64,000 bases of DNA from JAXLRU01 sp046330935 (lineage in GTDB: Bacteria > Actinomycetota > Actinomycetes > Actinomycetales > Kineosporiaceae), in the NCBI GenBank assembly GCA_046330935.1, contig JAXLRU010000005.1, positions 62,001 through 126,000 of the forward strand. The letters are read 5' to 3'. Under the pieces are notes generated by a model that saw only the letters and a list, made by a program, of their open reading frames with translations, ran no database searches and was not told the origin of the DNA. Of the stretch, positions 42,485 through 50,929 are shown piece after piece. Each line of letters starts with the position of its first letter. Position 1 is the first letter of the stretch. The position numbers and the translations under genes were made by a program.

Positions 42485-45400
42485 CGGACCGCGCCACCCG
42501 CGACGATCCGGCACGGGTCACCCGCGGCCCGCGGCAGGCCGTCATGGGCGTGGCCGGTGCCGCCGCGTGGGTGTCGGCATGGTCGGTCACCGCGCTGGGG
42601 GAGCAGGTGGCACTGGCGGCCGGGGGCGGCCTCCTGGTGGCGGCGCTCGCGTTCGCGGGCGTCGCAGGGTGGTCGGGGCGAGGTGACGGGCGCCACCGCT
42701 CGTGGGCGGCAGCCACCGCCGTCGCGCTCGCTGCCGCCTCCTGCGTCGCCTGGCCGGCCGCCGTGGGTCACGCAGAACGCGGCCGCAGCGGTGTGCCGGC
42801 CGCCGCGGCCCTCGGCCAGGTGATCCAGGTGCAGGGGCGGGTCAGCCGCGACCCCCAGCGCATGCGGGCGCGGCCCGACGCGCCTGCCTGGCAACGCGAG
42901 CGCGCCGACGGGCGGTGGACCCTGGAGCTGACCACGAGTCGCGTCACCGTGCGGGGGACGCCGCGGCGCGCCACCGTCCGCGTGGTCGTCATCGCCGACG
43001 AGCGCTACGCGAGCCTGCGTCGGGGCAGCGAGGTGTCCTTCACAGCCCGCTCACGGGCCACTGCCAAGGCCGACGACGCCGTCGCCCTGCTCACCCCCGT
43101 GGGCCCCCCGCGGCAGCTGCGCGGTCCCGCCTGGTGGTGGCGCGCGGCGGAGCCCGTGCGTGCGGGGCTGCGGCGGGCCGCCGCCGACCTCCACCCCGAC
43201 GCCGCGGGCCTGCTCCCCGGCCTGGTCCTCGGCGACACAGCAGCGCTGCCCGACGACCTGGGGGAGTCCATGCGGGCCGTCGGCCTCAGTCACCTGACGG
43301 CCGTCAGCGGGGCGAACCTGGCGATCGTGGCGGGGGTGGCCCTCGTGGCCCTCGCCCGGCTGCGTCGCGGTGCGCGGCTGGCGCTCGCCGCCGCCGCTGT
43401 CGCCGGGTTCGTCGTCGTCGCCCGACCCGAACCCAGCGTGATCCGGGCGGCGGGCATGGCGGCAGTCGGCTTCACCGGGCTCGCCCTGGGGCGCCGAGCC
43501 ATGGGCGTACCGGCACTCGGCACCGCGGTCGTCGTCCTGCTCGCGACCGACCCATGGCTCGCCCGCTCCTTCGGCTTCGCCCTATCGGCCTCGGCAACGG
43601 CGGGCCTGCTCGTCATCGGCCCTGCGCTGACCGCGCGCTGGAGCGCCCGGCTGCCCCGACCCGTCGCCCTGGCGCTGGCGGCCCCCGTCGCGGCGCAGCT
43701 GGCGTGCACGCCCGTGCTGCTGCTGCTCGCCCCGGGCGTCAGCGTGGTCGCGATCCCCGCGAACCTGCTGGTCGAGCCGGTCGTGGCCCCGGCCACCGTC
43801 ATCGGCCTCCTCGCCGCCGTGGTGTCGCCGGTGTGGCCTGACGGCGCGCACGCTCTCGCGTGGACGGCCGGCTGGTGCTGCCGGTGGATCGGCCTCGTCG
43901 CCCGGGGACTGGCCCGCCTCCCGGCGGGCAGCGTCCCGTGGCCGCAGGGGACTCGTGGCTCGGTCGCGTTCGTGGGCCTCGTCGCCGTGGCCGCGATGGC
44001 GCATCGGCTCACCCGCCGGCGGCTGACCCCTGGGCTCCTGACCCGCCGGCGACGGACCAGCGACGTCGGTACCCGCGCCCTGTGGGACCCGGTGGTCCGG
44101 CCTCCCTCACGCGGCGCACGGTCCCGGCTCGGCGGGGCCCTGCTCGTGCTGCCCGTGGTGCTGGGCGGCACCGGTGCCGGCTGGTGGGGCTCCGGCACCC
44201 TGCGTGCCGGAGGAGGTGCGTGGCCGCCTGACGGGTGGGCGGCCGTCCAGTGCGACGTTGGTCAGGGGGCCGCGCTGGTGCTGTCGACGGGACCGGGGCG
44301 AGCGGTGCTGGTGGACACCGGCCCCGACCCCGGTGTGGTGGACGGCTGCCTCTCCCGTCTGGGCGTGGTGCGGCTGGACCTCCTCGTCCTCACCCACGAT
44401 CACGCGGACCACGTGGACGGTCTCGCCGGTGCACTGCGGGGGCGCAGCGCCTCCCTGGTCCTGGTCAGTCGGGCTCCGGCCCGCCCCGGCGTGGGACGTC
44501 AGGCGCGCGAGGTGCTCGCCGGGTCCGGGCTGGTCGCGGTACCGGGCCTGCCCGGGACGACCGGTGTGCTCCCGGCAGCCGTCGGCAGGGGAGAGGGCCG
44601 CTGGACGGTGCTCGACACCGGGCCCGTGGATCAGTCCGGCCCGGGCCGCGAGGACGGCGAGGAGGGCACCGCCGTGAACGACAGCAGCGTGGCACTGCGG
44701 CTGGACCTCCCCGCGGCCGCCACGACGACGCTGACCGTCTACTGCCTGGGCGACCTGGAGCTCGCCGGGCAGACGGCGCTGCTGCCGCACGTCGATGCGG
44801 CCGCGGACGTCGTGGAGGTGGCCCACCACGGGTCGGCGCGCCAGGTGCCGGCCCTCTACCAACGGCTCTCGCCGCGGATCGCGCTGATCGGCGTGGGCGA
44901 CAACGACTACGGCCACCCGACGCCGTCGGCGCTGGGGCTCCTGCAGCGGGTGGGCGCCGCGGTGGGCCGCACGGACCTCTCCGGGGACGTCGCCGTCGTC
45001 GCGAGGGACGACGGGGCGCTTGAGCTCAGGGCGCGCGGGGCGGGCGCTCGGCCGGACACGGCCCGTCGGAGGGACGTGCGAGGCTTGGCGCATGCCACCG
45101 GCCTCCCGCTCCCGTGCCAGTCGTCCCGCGGCAACCGGGGTCCCTGCCGATCAGGCGACGGCAGCCCCGCTGGTGCTCCTGACGGGGCCCGAGGAGTTCC
45201 TGGCGGAGCGGGCCTTGTCCGCGGTGCTGGCCTCGGCGCGGACGACCGATCCCGAGGTCCGCCTGGAACGGCTCGACGCGGCGTCCTGCCCCGCGGGTGC
45301 GCTGGCGGCGGCGACCAGCCCGTCCCTGTTCGGGGGCGGGGTCGTCCTGCTCGCCGAGGGCGTCGACAAGGCGGGCGACGCGTTCGTCACCGAGGCCACC

Positions 45401-45807
45401 GCCTACGTGGGCCGGACGGACCCCGACATCGTCCTCGTCCTGCGCCACGCCGGCGGCAACCGGGCCCGTCCGCTGCTGGAGGCGGCCCGGAAGGCGGGTG
45501 GTCTCGAGGTGGCCTGCCAGGCGCCCGCCAAGGACGAGGAGAAGGCCGACTTCGTGGTCCGCGAGTTCCGGCGGCTGGGCTGCACGGCCGACGCGGACGC
45601 GGTGCGTGCGCTGGTCGACGCCGTCGGGAGCGACCTGCGCGAGCTGGCGGCAGCCTGTCGGCAGCTGCGCGACGACCACGAGGACGCGGGCGGTGGCTCG
45701 GGTCGGGCGGCCAAGGTGACCATCGGGCGCGAGGACGTGGACCGCTACTTCTCGGGGCGGATCGAGGTGACGGGGTTCAAGGTCGCCGATGCCGCGGTGG
45801 GGGGTGA
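42481..45807 (+). CDS. comEC: ComEC/Rec2 DNA uptake channel and metallo-hydrolase; frame runs on into holA
   Basis: Inner-membrane channel for transformation with a metallo-beta-lactamase-like nuclease domain. Conserved parts: about ten membrane helices, the competence motif SHLTAVSGANLAIVAG (near 278), and LTHDHADHVDGL (HxHxDH, near 638) in the C-terminal domain, ending near VAVVARDDGALELRA (about residue 850). After that the frame has no stop until 45807, giving 1108 codons and overlapping holA by 716 bases. The last 260 residues are Arg/Gly/Pro-rich and read like antiframe sequence. Either the natural stop is lost or one base is missing; TGA at 45021 in another frame would end the protein where expected. 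Confidence 0.85.
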   Translation: MTDRATRDDPARVTRGPRQAVMGVAGAAAWVSAWSVTALGEQVALAAGGGLLVAALAFAGVAGWSGRGDGRHRSWAAATAVALAAASCVAWPAAVGHAERGRSGVPAAAALGQVIQVQGRVSRDPQRMRARPDAPAWQRERADGRWTLELTTSRVTVRGTPRRATVRVVVIADERYASLRRGSEVSFTARSRATAKADDAVALLTPVGPPRQLRGPAWWWRAAEPVRAGLRRAAADLHPDAAGLLPGLVLGDTAALPDDLGESMRAVGLSHLTAVSGANLAIVAGVALVALARLRRGARLALAAAAVAGFVVVARPEPSVIRAAGMAAVGFTGLALGRRAMGVPALGTAVVVLLATDPWLARSFGFALSASATAGLLVIGPALTARWSARLPRPVALALAAPVAAQLACTPVLLLLAPGVSVVAIPANLLVEPVVAPATVIGLLAAVVSPVWPDGAHALAWTAGWCCRWIGLVARGLARLPAGSVPWPQGTRGSVAFVGLVAVAAMAHRLTRRRLTPGLLTRRRRTSDVGTRALWDPVVRPPSRGARSRLGGALLVLPVVLGGTGAGWWGSGTLRAGGGAWPPDGWAAVQCDVGQGAALVLSTGPGRAVLVDTGPDPGVVDGCLSRLGVVRLDLLVLTHDHADHVDGLAGALRGRSASLVLVSRAPARPGVGRQAREVLAGSGLVAVPGLPGTTGVLPAAVGRGEGRWTVLDTGPVDQSGPGREDGEEGTAVNDSSVALRLDLPAAATTTLTVYCLGDLELAGQTALLPHVDAAADVVEVAHHGSARQVPALYQRLSPRIALIGVGDNDYGHPTPSALGLLQRVGAAVGRTDLSGDVAVVARDDGALELRARGAGARPDTARRRDVRGLAHATGLPLPCQSSRGNRGPCRSGDGSPAGAPDGARGVPGGAGLVRGAGLGADDRSRGPPGTARRGVLPRGCAGGGDQPVPVRGRGRPARRGRRQGGRRVRHRGHRLRGPDGPRHRPRPAPRRRQPGPSAAGGGPEGGWSRGGLPGARQGRGEGRLRGPRVPAAGLHGRRGRGACAGRRRRERPARAGGSLSAAARRPRGRGRWLGSGGQGDHRARGRGPLLLGADRGDGVQGRRCRGGG

Positions 45808-46159
45808 CGGCGGGCAGGCCCTCCAGCTGCTGCGGCATGCGCTGTCCACCGGCGTCGACCCGGTGCCGCTGGTCGCCGTCCTGGCGATGAAGGTGCGCGC
45901 GCTGGCCAAGGTCTCCAGCGTGGGCGGCCGGGGCCGCTCCGCCGACCTGGCGCGTGATCTCGGCATGGCGCCGTGGCAGATCGACCGGGCGCGCCGGGAG
46001 CTGCAGGGGTGGAGCCAGGAGGGCCTCGCCCGCGCGGTCCTCGCCGTGGCCGACGCCGACACCGCGGTCAAGGGCGGAGGTCGCGACCCCGTCTACGCCG
46101 TCGAACGCGCCGTCCTCACCGTGGCGCAGGCCCGCGGGATCGGGGTCGGGCGCGGCTGA
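45092..46159 (+). CDS. holA: DNA polymerase III delta subunit
   Basis: Clamp-loader subunit that opens the beta ring. The 355-residue protein begins its conserved part with VLLTGPEEFLAERALSAVL and shows the AAA+-like pattern of delta without a Walker ATP site, then a helical collar domain (GQALQLLRHALSTGVDPVPLVAVLAMKVRAL). The ATG at 45092 fits the family start; the upstream sequence lacks a clear ribosome site. It lies entirely under the run-on frame of comEC. It is convergent with rpsT, the usual order. Confidence 0.94.
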   Translation: MPPASRSRASRPAATGVPADQATAAPLVLLTGPEEFLAERALSAVLASARTTDPEVRLERLDAASCPAGALAAATSPSLFGGGVVLLAEGVDKAGDAFVTEATAYVGRTDPDIVLVLRHAGGNRARPLLEAARKAGGLEVACQAPAKDEEKADFVVREFRRLGCTADADAVRALVDAVGSDLRELAAACRQLRDDHEDAGGGSGRAAKVTIGREDVDRYFSGRIEVTGFKVADAAVGGDGGQALQLLRHALSTGVDPVPLVAVLAMKVRALAKVSSVGGRGRSADLARDLGMAPWQIDRARRELQGWSQEGLARAVLAVADADTAVKGGGRDPVYAVERAVLTVAQARGIGVGRG

Positions 46160-46202
46160 GGGGTCCCCGCTGGGCTCGACCACCAGGGCCGGGAGGCACA
46201 AC

Positions 46203-46242
46203 GATGAGAGCACCCACCCCCGAGGGGGAAGGTGCTCTCATC
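46203..46242. terminator. Bidirectional terminator between holA and rpsT
   Basis: A 12-bp perfect stem GATGAGAGCACC / GGTGCTCTCATC encloses an inner CCCCC/GGGGG stem. It serves two convergent genes. Confidence 0.8.
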
Positions 46243-46255
46243 GGTGCTGCAGCCG

Positions 46256-46516
46256 TCAGAGCGCGGCGGCCTGCTTGGCCAGCGCGGACTTGCGGTTGGC
46301 GGCCTGGTTCTTGTGGATCACGCCCTTGCTGGCGGCCTTGTCGAGCTTCTTCGAGGCCAGGCGCAGGGCCTTGTCCGCGGCCTCGTTGTCGCCGGAGGCG
46401 GCCGCCTCCCGGAACGCACGCACCAGCGTCTTCAGCTCCGACTTGACCGCCTTGTTGCGCAGCCGGCGCTTCTCGTTGGTGACGTTCCGCTTGATCTGGG
46501 ACTTGATGTTGGCCAC
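46256..46516 (-). CDS. rpsT: 30S ribosomal protein S20
   Basis: An 86-residue primary 16S rRNA-binding protein. It starts MANIKSQIKRNVTNEKRRLRNKAVKS and ends HKNQAANRKSALAKQAAAL, both diagnostic. It is encoded opposite to holA, as in nearly all actinobacteria. A TTGACG sequence about 110 bases upstream (minus strand) may be a -35, but the -10 is unclear. Confidence 0.98.
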   Translation of the reverse strand: MANIKSQIKRNVTNEKRRLRNKAVKSELKTLVRAFREAAASGDNEAADKALRLASKKLDKAASKGVIHKNQAANRKSALAKQAAAL

Positions 46517-46663
46517 AGGTGTCTCTCTCGCGTCAGGACAGGTCGGTTGAGGGCACGGCCCGGCAGGGGACTATGGCGGTGGGGATCGCCTGGAGACTGC
46601 TGGGCCGAGGCGTGCACGACCTGGGCACGCACCGCCGTCAAGACTAGCAGCCGCCCGGAGGGT

Positions 46664-47248
46664 TCAGTTCCACCCGTGCAGGCGCCGTACCTCGACCGCC
46701 ACCTCGTCGAACCTGCGACGGTCCAGCACGGCGCCCTCGCGCCGCACGTCTGCGGGATCGATCCGCAGGACGCGGTCCAGCCGCACCTCGCTGGGCCGGC
46801 CCTGGCGGTCCCACGCCCCGGAGCCGAGGTCGAGCCACACCCGGCCGTGGCGCGCCTCGTCGGCGGCGTCGCGGTCGTGGTCCTTGCTCGTGAGCATCAG
46901 CCCCAGCAGGTCGCGGCCCTGTCGGGCCACCAGCAGGACGGGCCGGTCCTTGCCCTGGCTGGCGTCCTCCTCGTAGGGCACCCACGTCCACACGATCTCG
47001 CCCGGGTCGGGCCGCCCGTCGAGGTCGGGCCGGTACTCGATTTCCGGGACGCCGCCCCGCGAGGGCGAGGCGGCTGTGCCCGGTCGGCGCCGCGAGCCGA
47101 CGGCGGACGGCCGCGGGCGGGAGGTGGTGGTGCCGCCCGTGCGCCGACGCCGGGTCCCGGAGCCGGTCGAGGACCGCGTCGGTGACGACGAGGAGCGGAC
47201 CGCGGAGGCCAGCCCCGCCTTCAGCGCCTGCCCCAGGATCGACAGCAT
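46664..47248 (-). CDS. PemK/MazF-fold protein without a partner antitoxin
   Basis: A 194-residue protein. The C-terminal 115 residues have the PemK/MazF fold pattern: GEIVWTWVPYEEDASQGKDRPVLLVARQ, LGLMLTSKDHD, and EVRLDRVLRIDPADV. The first 70 residues are a short amphipathic helix (MLSILGQALKAGLASAV) and an Arg/Ser/Thr-rich linker, unlike plasmid toxins. No antitoxin gene is adjacent. Similar solitary proteins occur near rpsT and lepA in actinobacteria, so a housekeeping RNA-related role is as likely as toxicity. The ATG at 47248 has only a weak ribosome site. Confidence 0.78.
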   Translation of the reverse strand: MLSILGQALKAGLASAVRSSSSPTRSSTGSGTRRRRTGGTTTSRPRPSAVGSRRRPGTAASPSRGGVPEIEYRPDLDGRPDPGEIVWTWVPYEEDASQGKDRPVLLVARQGRDLLGLMLTSKDHDRDAADEARHGRVWLDLGSGAWDRQGRPSEVRLDRVLRIDPADVRREGAVLDRRRFDEVAVEVRRLHGWN

Positions 47249-47417
47249 CCGAGAACCCGCTCCCACGCCACACCCCTCACCTCGCAGGCCCCGGCGACGG
47301 TGGCCGGGAGCGCTCATCGTAGGAGGAGCCAGGCGCTCCGGACGCCCCCGGACGACCGGCTGGACGACATCACGGCGGCGGTGTCGACCAAGTAACGCCA
47401 GCGGAACATCCGGCCGC

Positions 47418-47423
47418 TACGGT
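47418..47423 (+). promoter_or_regulatory. -10 box for leaderless ATP-grasp operon
   Basis: TACGGT lies 6 bases before the ATG at 47430. No ribosome-binding site is present. Confidence 0.5.
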
Positions 47424-47429
47424 GCGCGC

Positions 47430-49046
47430 ATGCCCGACCTCTTCGACGACTACCGCCTCGGTGCCGCCTGGGACGAGATGCTGGCCGGCCTCGACGAGCC
47501 GCGTCAGCCGTACAAGGCGGTGCACGGCACGTTGCGCCAGCTCATGGGCGCCGAGCTCGGCGGCCGGGCCGAGGCGCTGGCGCGGTCCTATCTCGACCAG
47601 GGCGTCACCTTCGATTTCGCCGGGGAGGAGCGGCCCTTCCCCCTCGACGTCGTCCCGCGCGTGATCAGCGCCGACGAGTGGGCCGAGGTCGAGGCCGGCG
47701 TCTCGCAGCGGGTCCGGGCCCTGGAGGCGTTCCTCGCCGACGTCTACGGCAAGCAGGAGTCGGTGCACGGCGGCGTCGTCCCGTACCGGGTCATCGCGTC
47801 GTCGTCGAACTACCAGCGCGTGGCGGCGGGCATCCAGCCCGCCAACGGGGTGCGTATCCACGTCGCGGGGATCGACCTGATCCGCGACGAGGAGGGCCGG
47901 TTCCGGGTGCTGGAGGACAACGTCCGCGTGCCCTCCGGCGTGAGCTACGTCATGACCAACCGCCGGGCGATGATGCAGGTCTTCCCGGAGGCGTTCGCGA
48001 CGCACCGCATCCGCCCCGTCAGCGACTACCCGCACCGGCTGCTCGCGGCCCTGCGGGCGGCCGCTCCGCGAGGGGTGGCCGACCCGACGGTCGTCGTCCT
48101 CACGCCGGGCATCTACAACAGCGCCTACTTCGAGCACACGCTGCTCGCCCGGACGATGGGTGTCGAGCTCGTGGAGGGCCGCGACCTCGTCTGTTCCGGC
48201 GGCCGGGTGCGGATGCGGACGACCGACGGCGAGCGCCAGGTCGACGTCATCTACCGCCGCGTGGACGACGACTTCATCGACCCGGTGCACTTCCGCCACG
48301 ACTCGCTCCTGGGCTGCCCGGGGCTGCTCAACGCGGCCCGGGCGGGCAACGTGACCATCGCCAACGCGATCGGCAGCGGTGCCGCCGACGACAAGCTCAT
48401 CTACCAGCTACGTGCCGAACCTGATCCGCTTCTTCCTCGCGAGGAGCCGATCCTCCAGAACGTGCGCACCTACCGCCTGGCCGAGGAGGAGGACCTCGCC
48501 GAGGCCATGGACGTGATGGAGAAGCTGGTCTTCAAGCCGGTCGACGGCGCGGGCGGCAAGGGCCTGGTGATCGGCCCCTTCGCATCGAAGGCCGAGCTGG
48601 AGAAGCTGCGGGGGCAGGTGCTGGAGGACCCGCGGCACTGGATCGCGCAGCCGATGGTGATGCTCTCCACGGTGCCGACGCTGGTGGACGGCGGGCTCGC
48701 GCCCCGCCACGTGGACCTGCGACCCTTCGCCGTCAACGACGGCGAGAAGGTGTGGGTGCTGCCCGGTGGCCTCACCCGGGTGGCGTTGCCCGAGGGCCAG
48801 CTGGTCGTGAACTCCAGCCAGGGCGGCGGGTCGAAGGACACCTGGGTGCTCGCGGGCTCGCCCACCGCCACCGTGCAGGCGCAGCGGGTCAGCTACACCC
48901 CGCGCCGCGTCGCGGCGATGCCGACCCCCGACCTCGCCCCCGACGACGCGGGGGCGGTCCAGCAGCAGCAACACCAGCAACAACAGCAGGAGCCCGGCGC
49001 CGCAGGCTCCTCGTCCGTCCAGGAAGCGGAGGACAGCACGTGCTGA
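47430..49046 (+). CDS. Circularly permuted ATP-grasp protein (DUF404/DUF407) with an internal compensated frameshift
   Basis: A 538-residue enzyme-like protein predicted to form peptide or amide bonds. Family motifs are present: RVLEDNVRVPSGVSYV (near 155-170), TPGIYNSAYFEHTLLA, FKPVDGAGGKGLVIGP, WIAQPMV.LSTVPT, and LPGGLTRVAL...NSSQGGGSKDTWVL. Between residues about 325 and 341, where relatives have KL.YTYVPxxIxYYLxEEPIL, this frame reads KLIYQLRAEPDPLLPREEPIL. The expected SYVPNLIRFFL is encoded one base out of frame, so a +1 and a -1 change flank it. A Gln-rich C-terminal tail is usual. It is the first gene of an operon with Alpha-E and transglutaminase genes. Confidence 0.9.
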   Translation: MPDLFDDYRLGAAWDEMLAGLDEPRQPYKAVHGTLRQLMGAELGGRAEALARSYLDQGVTFDFAGEERPFPLDVVPRVISADEWAEVEAGVSQRVRALEAFLADVYGKQESVHGGVVPYRVIASSSNYQRVAAGIQPANGVRIHVAGIDLIRDEEGRFRVLEDNVRVPSGVSYVMTNRRAMMQVFPEAFATHRIRPVSDYPHRLLAALRAAAPRGVADPTVVVLTPGIYNSAYFEHTLLARTMGVELVEGRDLVCSGGRVRMRTTDGERQVDVIYRRVDDDFIDPVHFRHDSLLGCPGLLNAARAGNVTIANAIGSGAADDKLIYQLRAEPDPLLPREEPILQNVRTYRLAEEEDLAEAMDVMEKLVFKPVDGAGGKGLVIGPFASKAELEKLRGQVLEDPRHWIAQPMVMLSTVPTLVDGGLAPRHVDLRPFAVNDGEKVWVLPGGLTRVALPEGQLVVNSSQGGGSKDTWVLAGSPTATVQAQRVSYTPRRVAAMPTPDLAPDDAGAVQQQQHQQQQQEPGAAGSSSVQEAEDSTC

Positions 49047-49966
49047 GTCGGATCGCCGAGTCGCTGTTCTGGATCGGCCGCTACGTCGAGCGGGCCGACG
49101 ACACCGCCAGACTGCTCGACGTCCACCTGCAGATGCTGCTGGAGGACACCCACCTCGACGAGGCGGGTGCGTGCCGGGCCCTGCTGTCGGTCATGGGCGC
49201 CGAGCTGCCCGAGTCCGAGATCAACTCGGGCTCGGTGCTGGCCCACCTCGCCTACGACGTCTCCACCCCGAGCTCGATCATCGGTGCCCTCGGCGCCGCC
49301 CGCGAGAACGCCCGTCGCGCCCGCGAGACGGTGTCCTCGGAGTTGTGGGAGTGCCTGAACACGACCTACATCGGGATCGGGCCCGCCCGGCGTCGCGCCA
49401 CGACGGCCCACACGTTCTTCGCCTGGGTGCGCGAGCGGGCCACGCTGGTGGCGGGCACGGCCGACGCGACGATGAGCCGCGACGACGCATGGCACTTCCT
49501 CACCCTCGGGCGCAGCATCGAGCGGGCCGACATGACGGCTCGGCTGGTCGCCACGAGTGTGATCGGTCAGTCCGGCACGTCGTGGACGACGCTGCTGCGC
49601 AGCTGCGGTGCCTACGAGAGCTACGTGCGCACCTACCGGGGCGTGGCCACGGACGAGCGTGCCGCGGAGTTCCTCCTGCTGGACCGTCTGTTCCCCCGCT
49701 CCGTGCTCTACGCCCTGAACAAGGCCGAGGAGAGTCTCGGCAAGCTCGCGCCGTCGACGGACCGCGTCGGCGTCAGCGACCGTGCCCGGCGGGCGCTGGG
49801 CCGCGCCCGGACGAGCCTGGAGTACCGGTCCCTGTCCGAGGTGCTCGCGGACCTGCCCGGCGAGATGGAGAAGGTGCAGCGCGCCTGCTCCGCGGCCAGC
49901 GACGCCGTCGCCCGCCGCTACTTCCCCCGCACCGTCACCACCGCCTGGCTCGAGGAGGTCTCGTGA
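49040..49966 (+). CDS. Alpha-E domain protein (DUF403)
   Basis: A 308-residue all-helical protein starting MLSRIAESLFWIGRYVERADDTARLLDVH, the Alpha-E signature. A second repeat-like segment DDAWHFLTLGRSIERADMTARLV lies near residue 150. The GTG at 49040 overlaps the ATP-grasp stop by 7 bases and its own stop overlaps the next start by 4 bases, so the three genes are tightly coupled. No biochemical role is established; it always travels with the ATP-grasp protein. Confidence 0.93.
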   Translation: MLSRIAESLFWIGRYVERADDTARLLDVHLQMLLEDTHLDEAGACRALLSVMGAELPESEINSGSVLAHLAYDVSTPSSIIGALGAARENARRARETVSSELWECLNTTYIGIGPARRRATTAHTFFAWVRERATLVAGTADATMSRDDAWHFLTLGRSIERADMTARLVATSVIGQSGTSWTTLLRSCGAYESYVRTYRGVATDERAAEFLLLDRLFPRSVLYALNKAEESLGKLAPSTDRVGVSDRARRALGRARTSLEYRSLSEVLADLPGEMEKVQRACSAASDAVARRYFPRTVTTAWLEEVS

Positions 49967-50829
49967 CCACGACCGGCACGCTCGGTACCGCGCAGCGCCT
50001 GCGCATCGTCCACCGCACCGGCTACCGGTACGAGGAGCTCGTGGGCGCCTCCTACAACGAGGCCCGGATCACGCCGCTGACCACGCCCACGCAGACGGCG
50101 CTCGAGGCGAAGGTCGAGATCTCGCCCGTCACCTGGGTCCACCACTACTGGGACTACTGGGGCACGCAGGTCACCGCGTTCGAGGTGCTCGTGCCCCACC
50201 AGGAACTGACCGTCGTCTCGACGAGCACGGTCGAGAACGTCTCGACGTTCGACGAGGCCGGCGGGCTGACCTGGGGTGCGATCCACACCGACGACTTCCG
50301 CGACGCCCACGTGGAGTTCCTCGTGCCGACCCCGGCGTCCGAGGCGCCGCAGGAGGTCGTCGAGCTCGCCCGCGCGGTCACCGCGGGTCTGACCCCCGAC
50401 GAGGGCGCGCTCGCCGTGTGCGAGGCGATCCGCGGCGAGGTCGAGTACCGGCCGGGCGTCACGGGGGTGCACACCGGCGCGGGGGAGGCGTGGGCGGCGA
50501 AGAAGGGCGTCTGTCAGGACTTCGCCCACCTCAGCCTCGGAGCGCTCCGGGCCGTGGGTATTCCCGCGCGCTACGTCAGCGGCTACCTCCACCCCTTCCC
50601 GGAGTCGGAGATCGGGGAGACGCACGAGGGGGAGTCCCACGCCTGGATCGAGTTCTTCACGGGGCGTTGGCGCGCGTTCGACCCGACGGGCCTGCGGCCC
50701 GCCGATGCCGATCACGTCATCGTGGCCCGCGGGCGTGACTACTCCGACGTCTCGCCCCTCAAGGGCGTCTACGCCGGGCCCAGCGGCTCGGAGCTGTTCG
50801 TGTCGGTCGAGGTGACGCGGCTGGCGTGA
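49963..50829 (+). CDS. Transglutaminase-like cysteine peptidase family protein
   Basis: A 288-residue protein with an N-terminal beta domain (LRIVHRTGYRYEELVGASYNEARITP) and a transglutaminase-like core. The catalytic triad is visible: Cys in AKKGVCQDFAHL (near 181), His in GESHAWIEFF (near 225) and Asp in FDPTG (near 240). GTG at 49963, overlapping the Alpha-E stop by 4 bases. With the ATP-grasp and Alpha-E proteins it forms a predicted peptide synthesis/cleavage module; in this trio it may hydrolyse or transfer the peptide bond. Confidence 0.93.
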   Translation: MTTTGTLGTAQRLRIVHRTGYRYEELVGASYNEARITPLTTPTQTALEAKVEISPVTWVHHYWDYWGTQVTAFEVLVPHQELTVVSTSTVENVSTFDEAGGLTWGAIHTDDFRDAHVEFLVPTPASEAPQEVVELARAVTAGLTPDEGALAVCEAIRGEVEYRPGVTGVHTGAGEAWAAKKGVCQDFAHLSLGALRAVGIPARYVSGYLHPFPESEIGETHEGESHAWIEFFTGRWRAFDPTGLRPADADHVIVARGRDYSDVSPLKGVYAGPSGSELFVSVEVTRLA

Positions 50830-50929
50830 GTCGCACCGCTGCCCGGAGGGCCCGACGCGTGACGGCGGCGGGCCCTTCCGTGGGAGCATGGGACGTTCCC
50901 GCCCGCAGCGACTCCCCGAGGTAGCCCGC

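Noticed and set aside
46664..47248. Complete toxin-antitoxin system
   Set aside because: Only the PemK-like gene is present; the flanking intervals have no antitoxin-sized frame with coding character.
48959..49010. CAG/CAA run at the end of the ATP-grasp gene as an unstable repeat
   Set aside because: Gln-rich tails are usual in this protein family in actinobacteria, so it is normal coding sequence.
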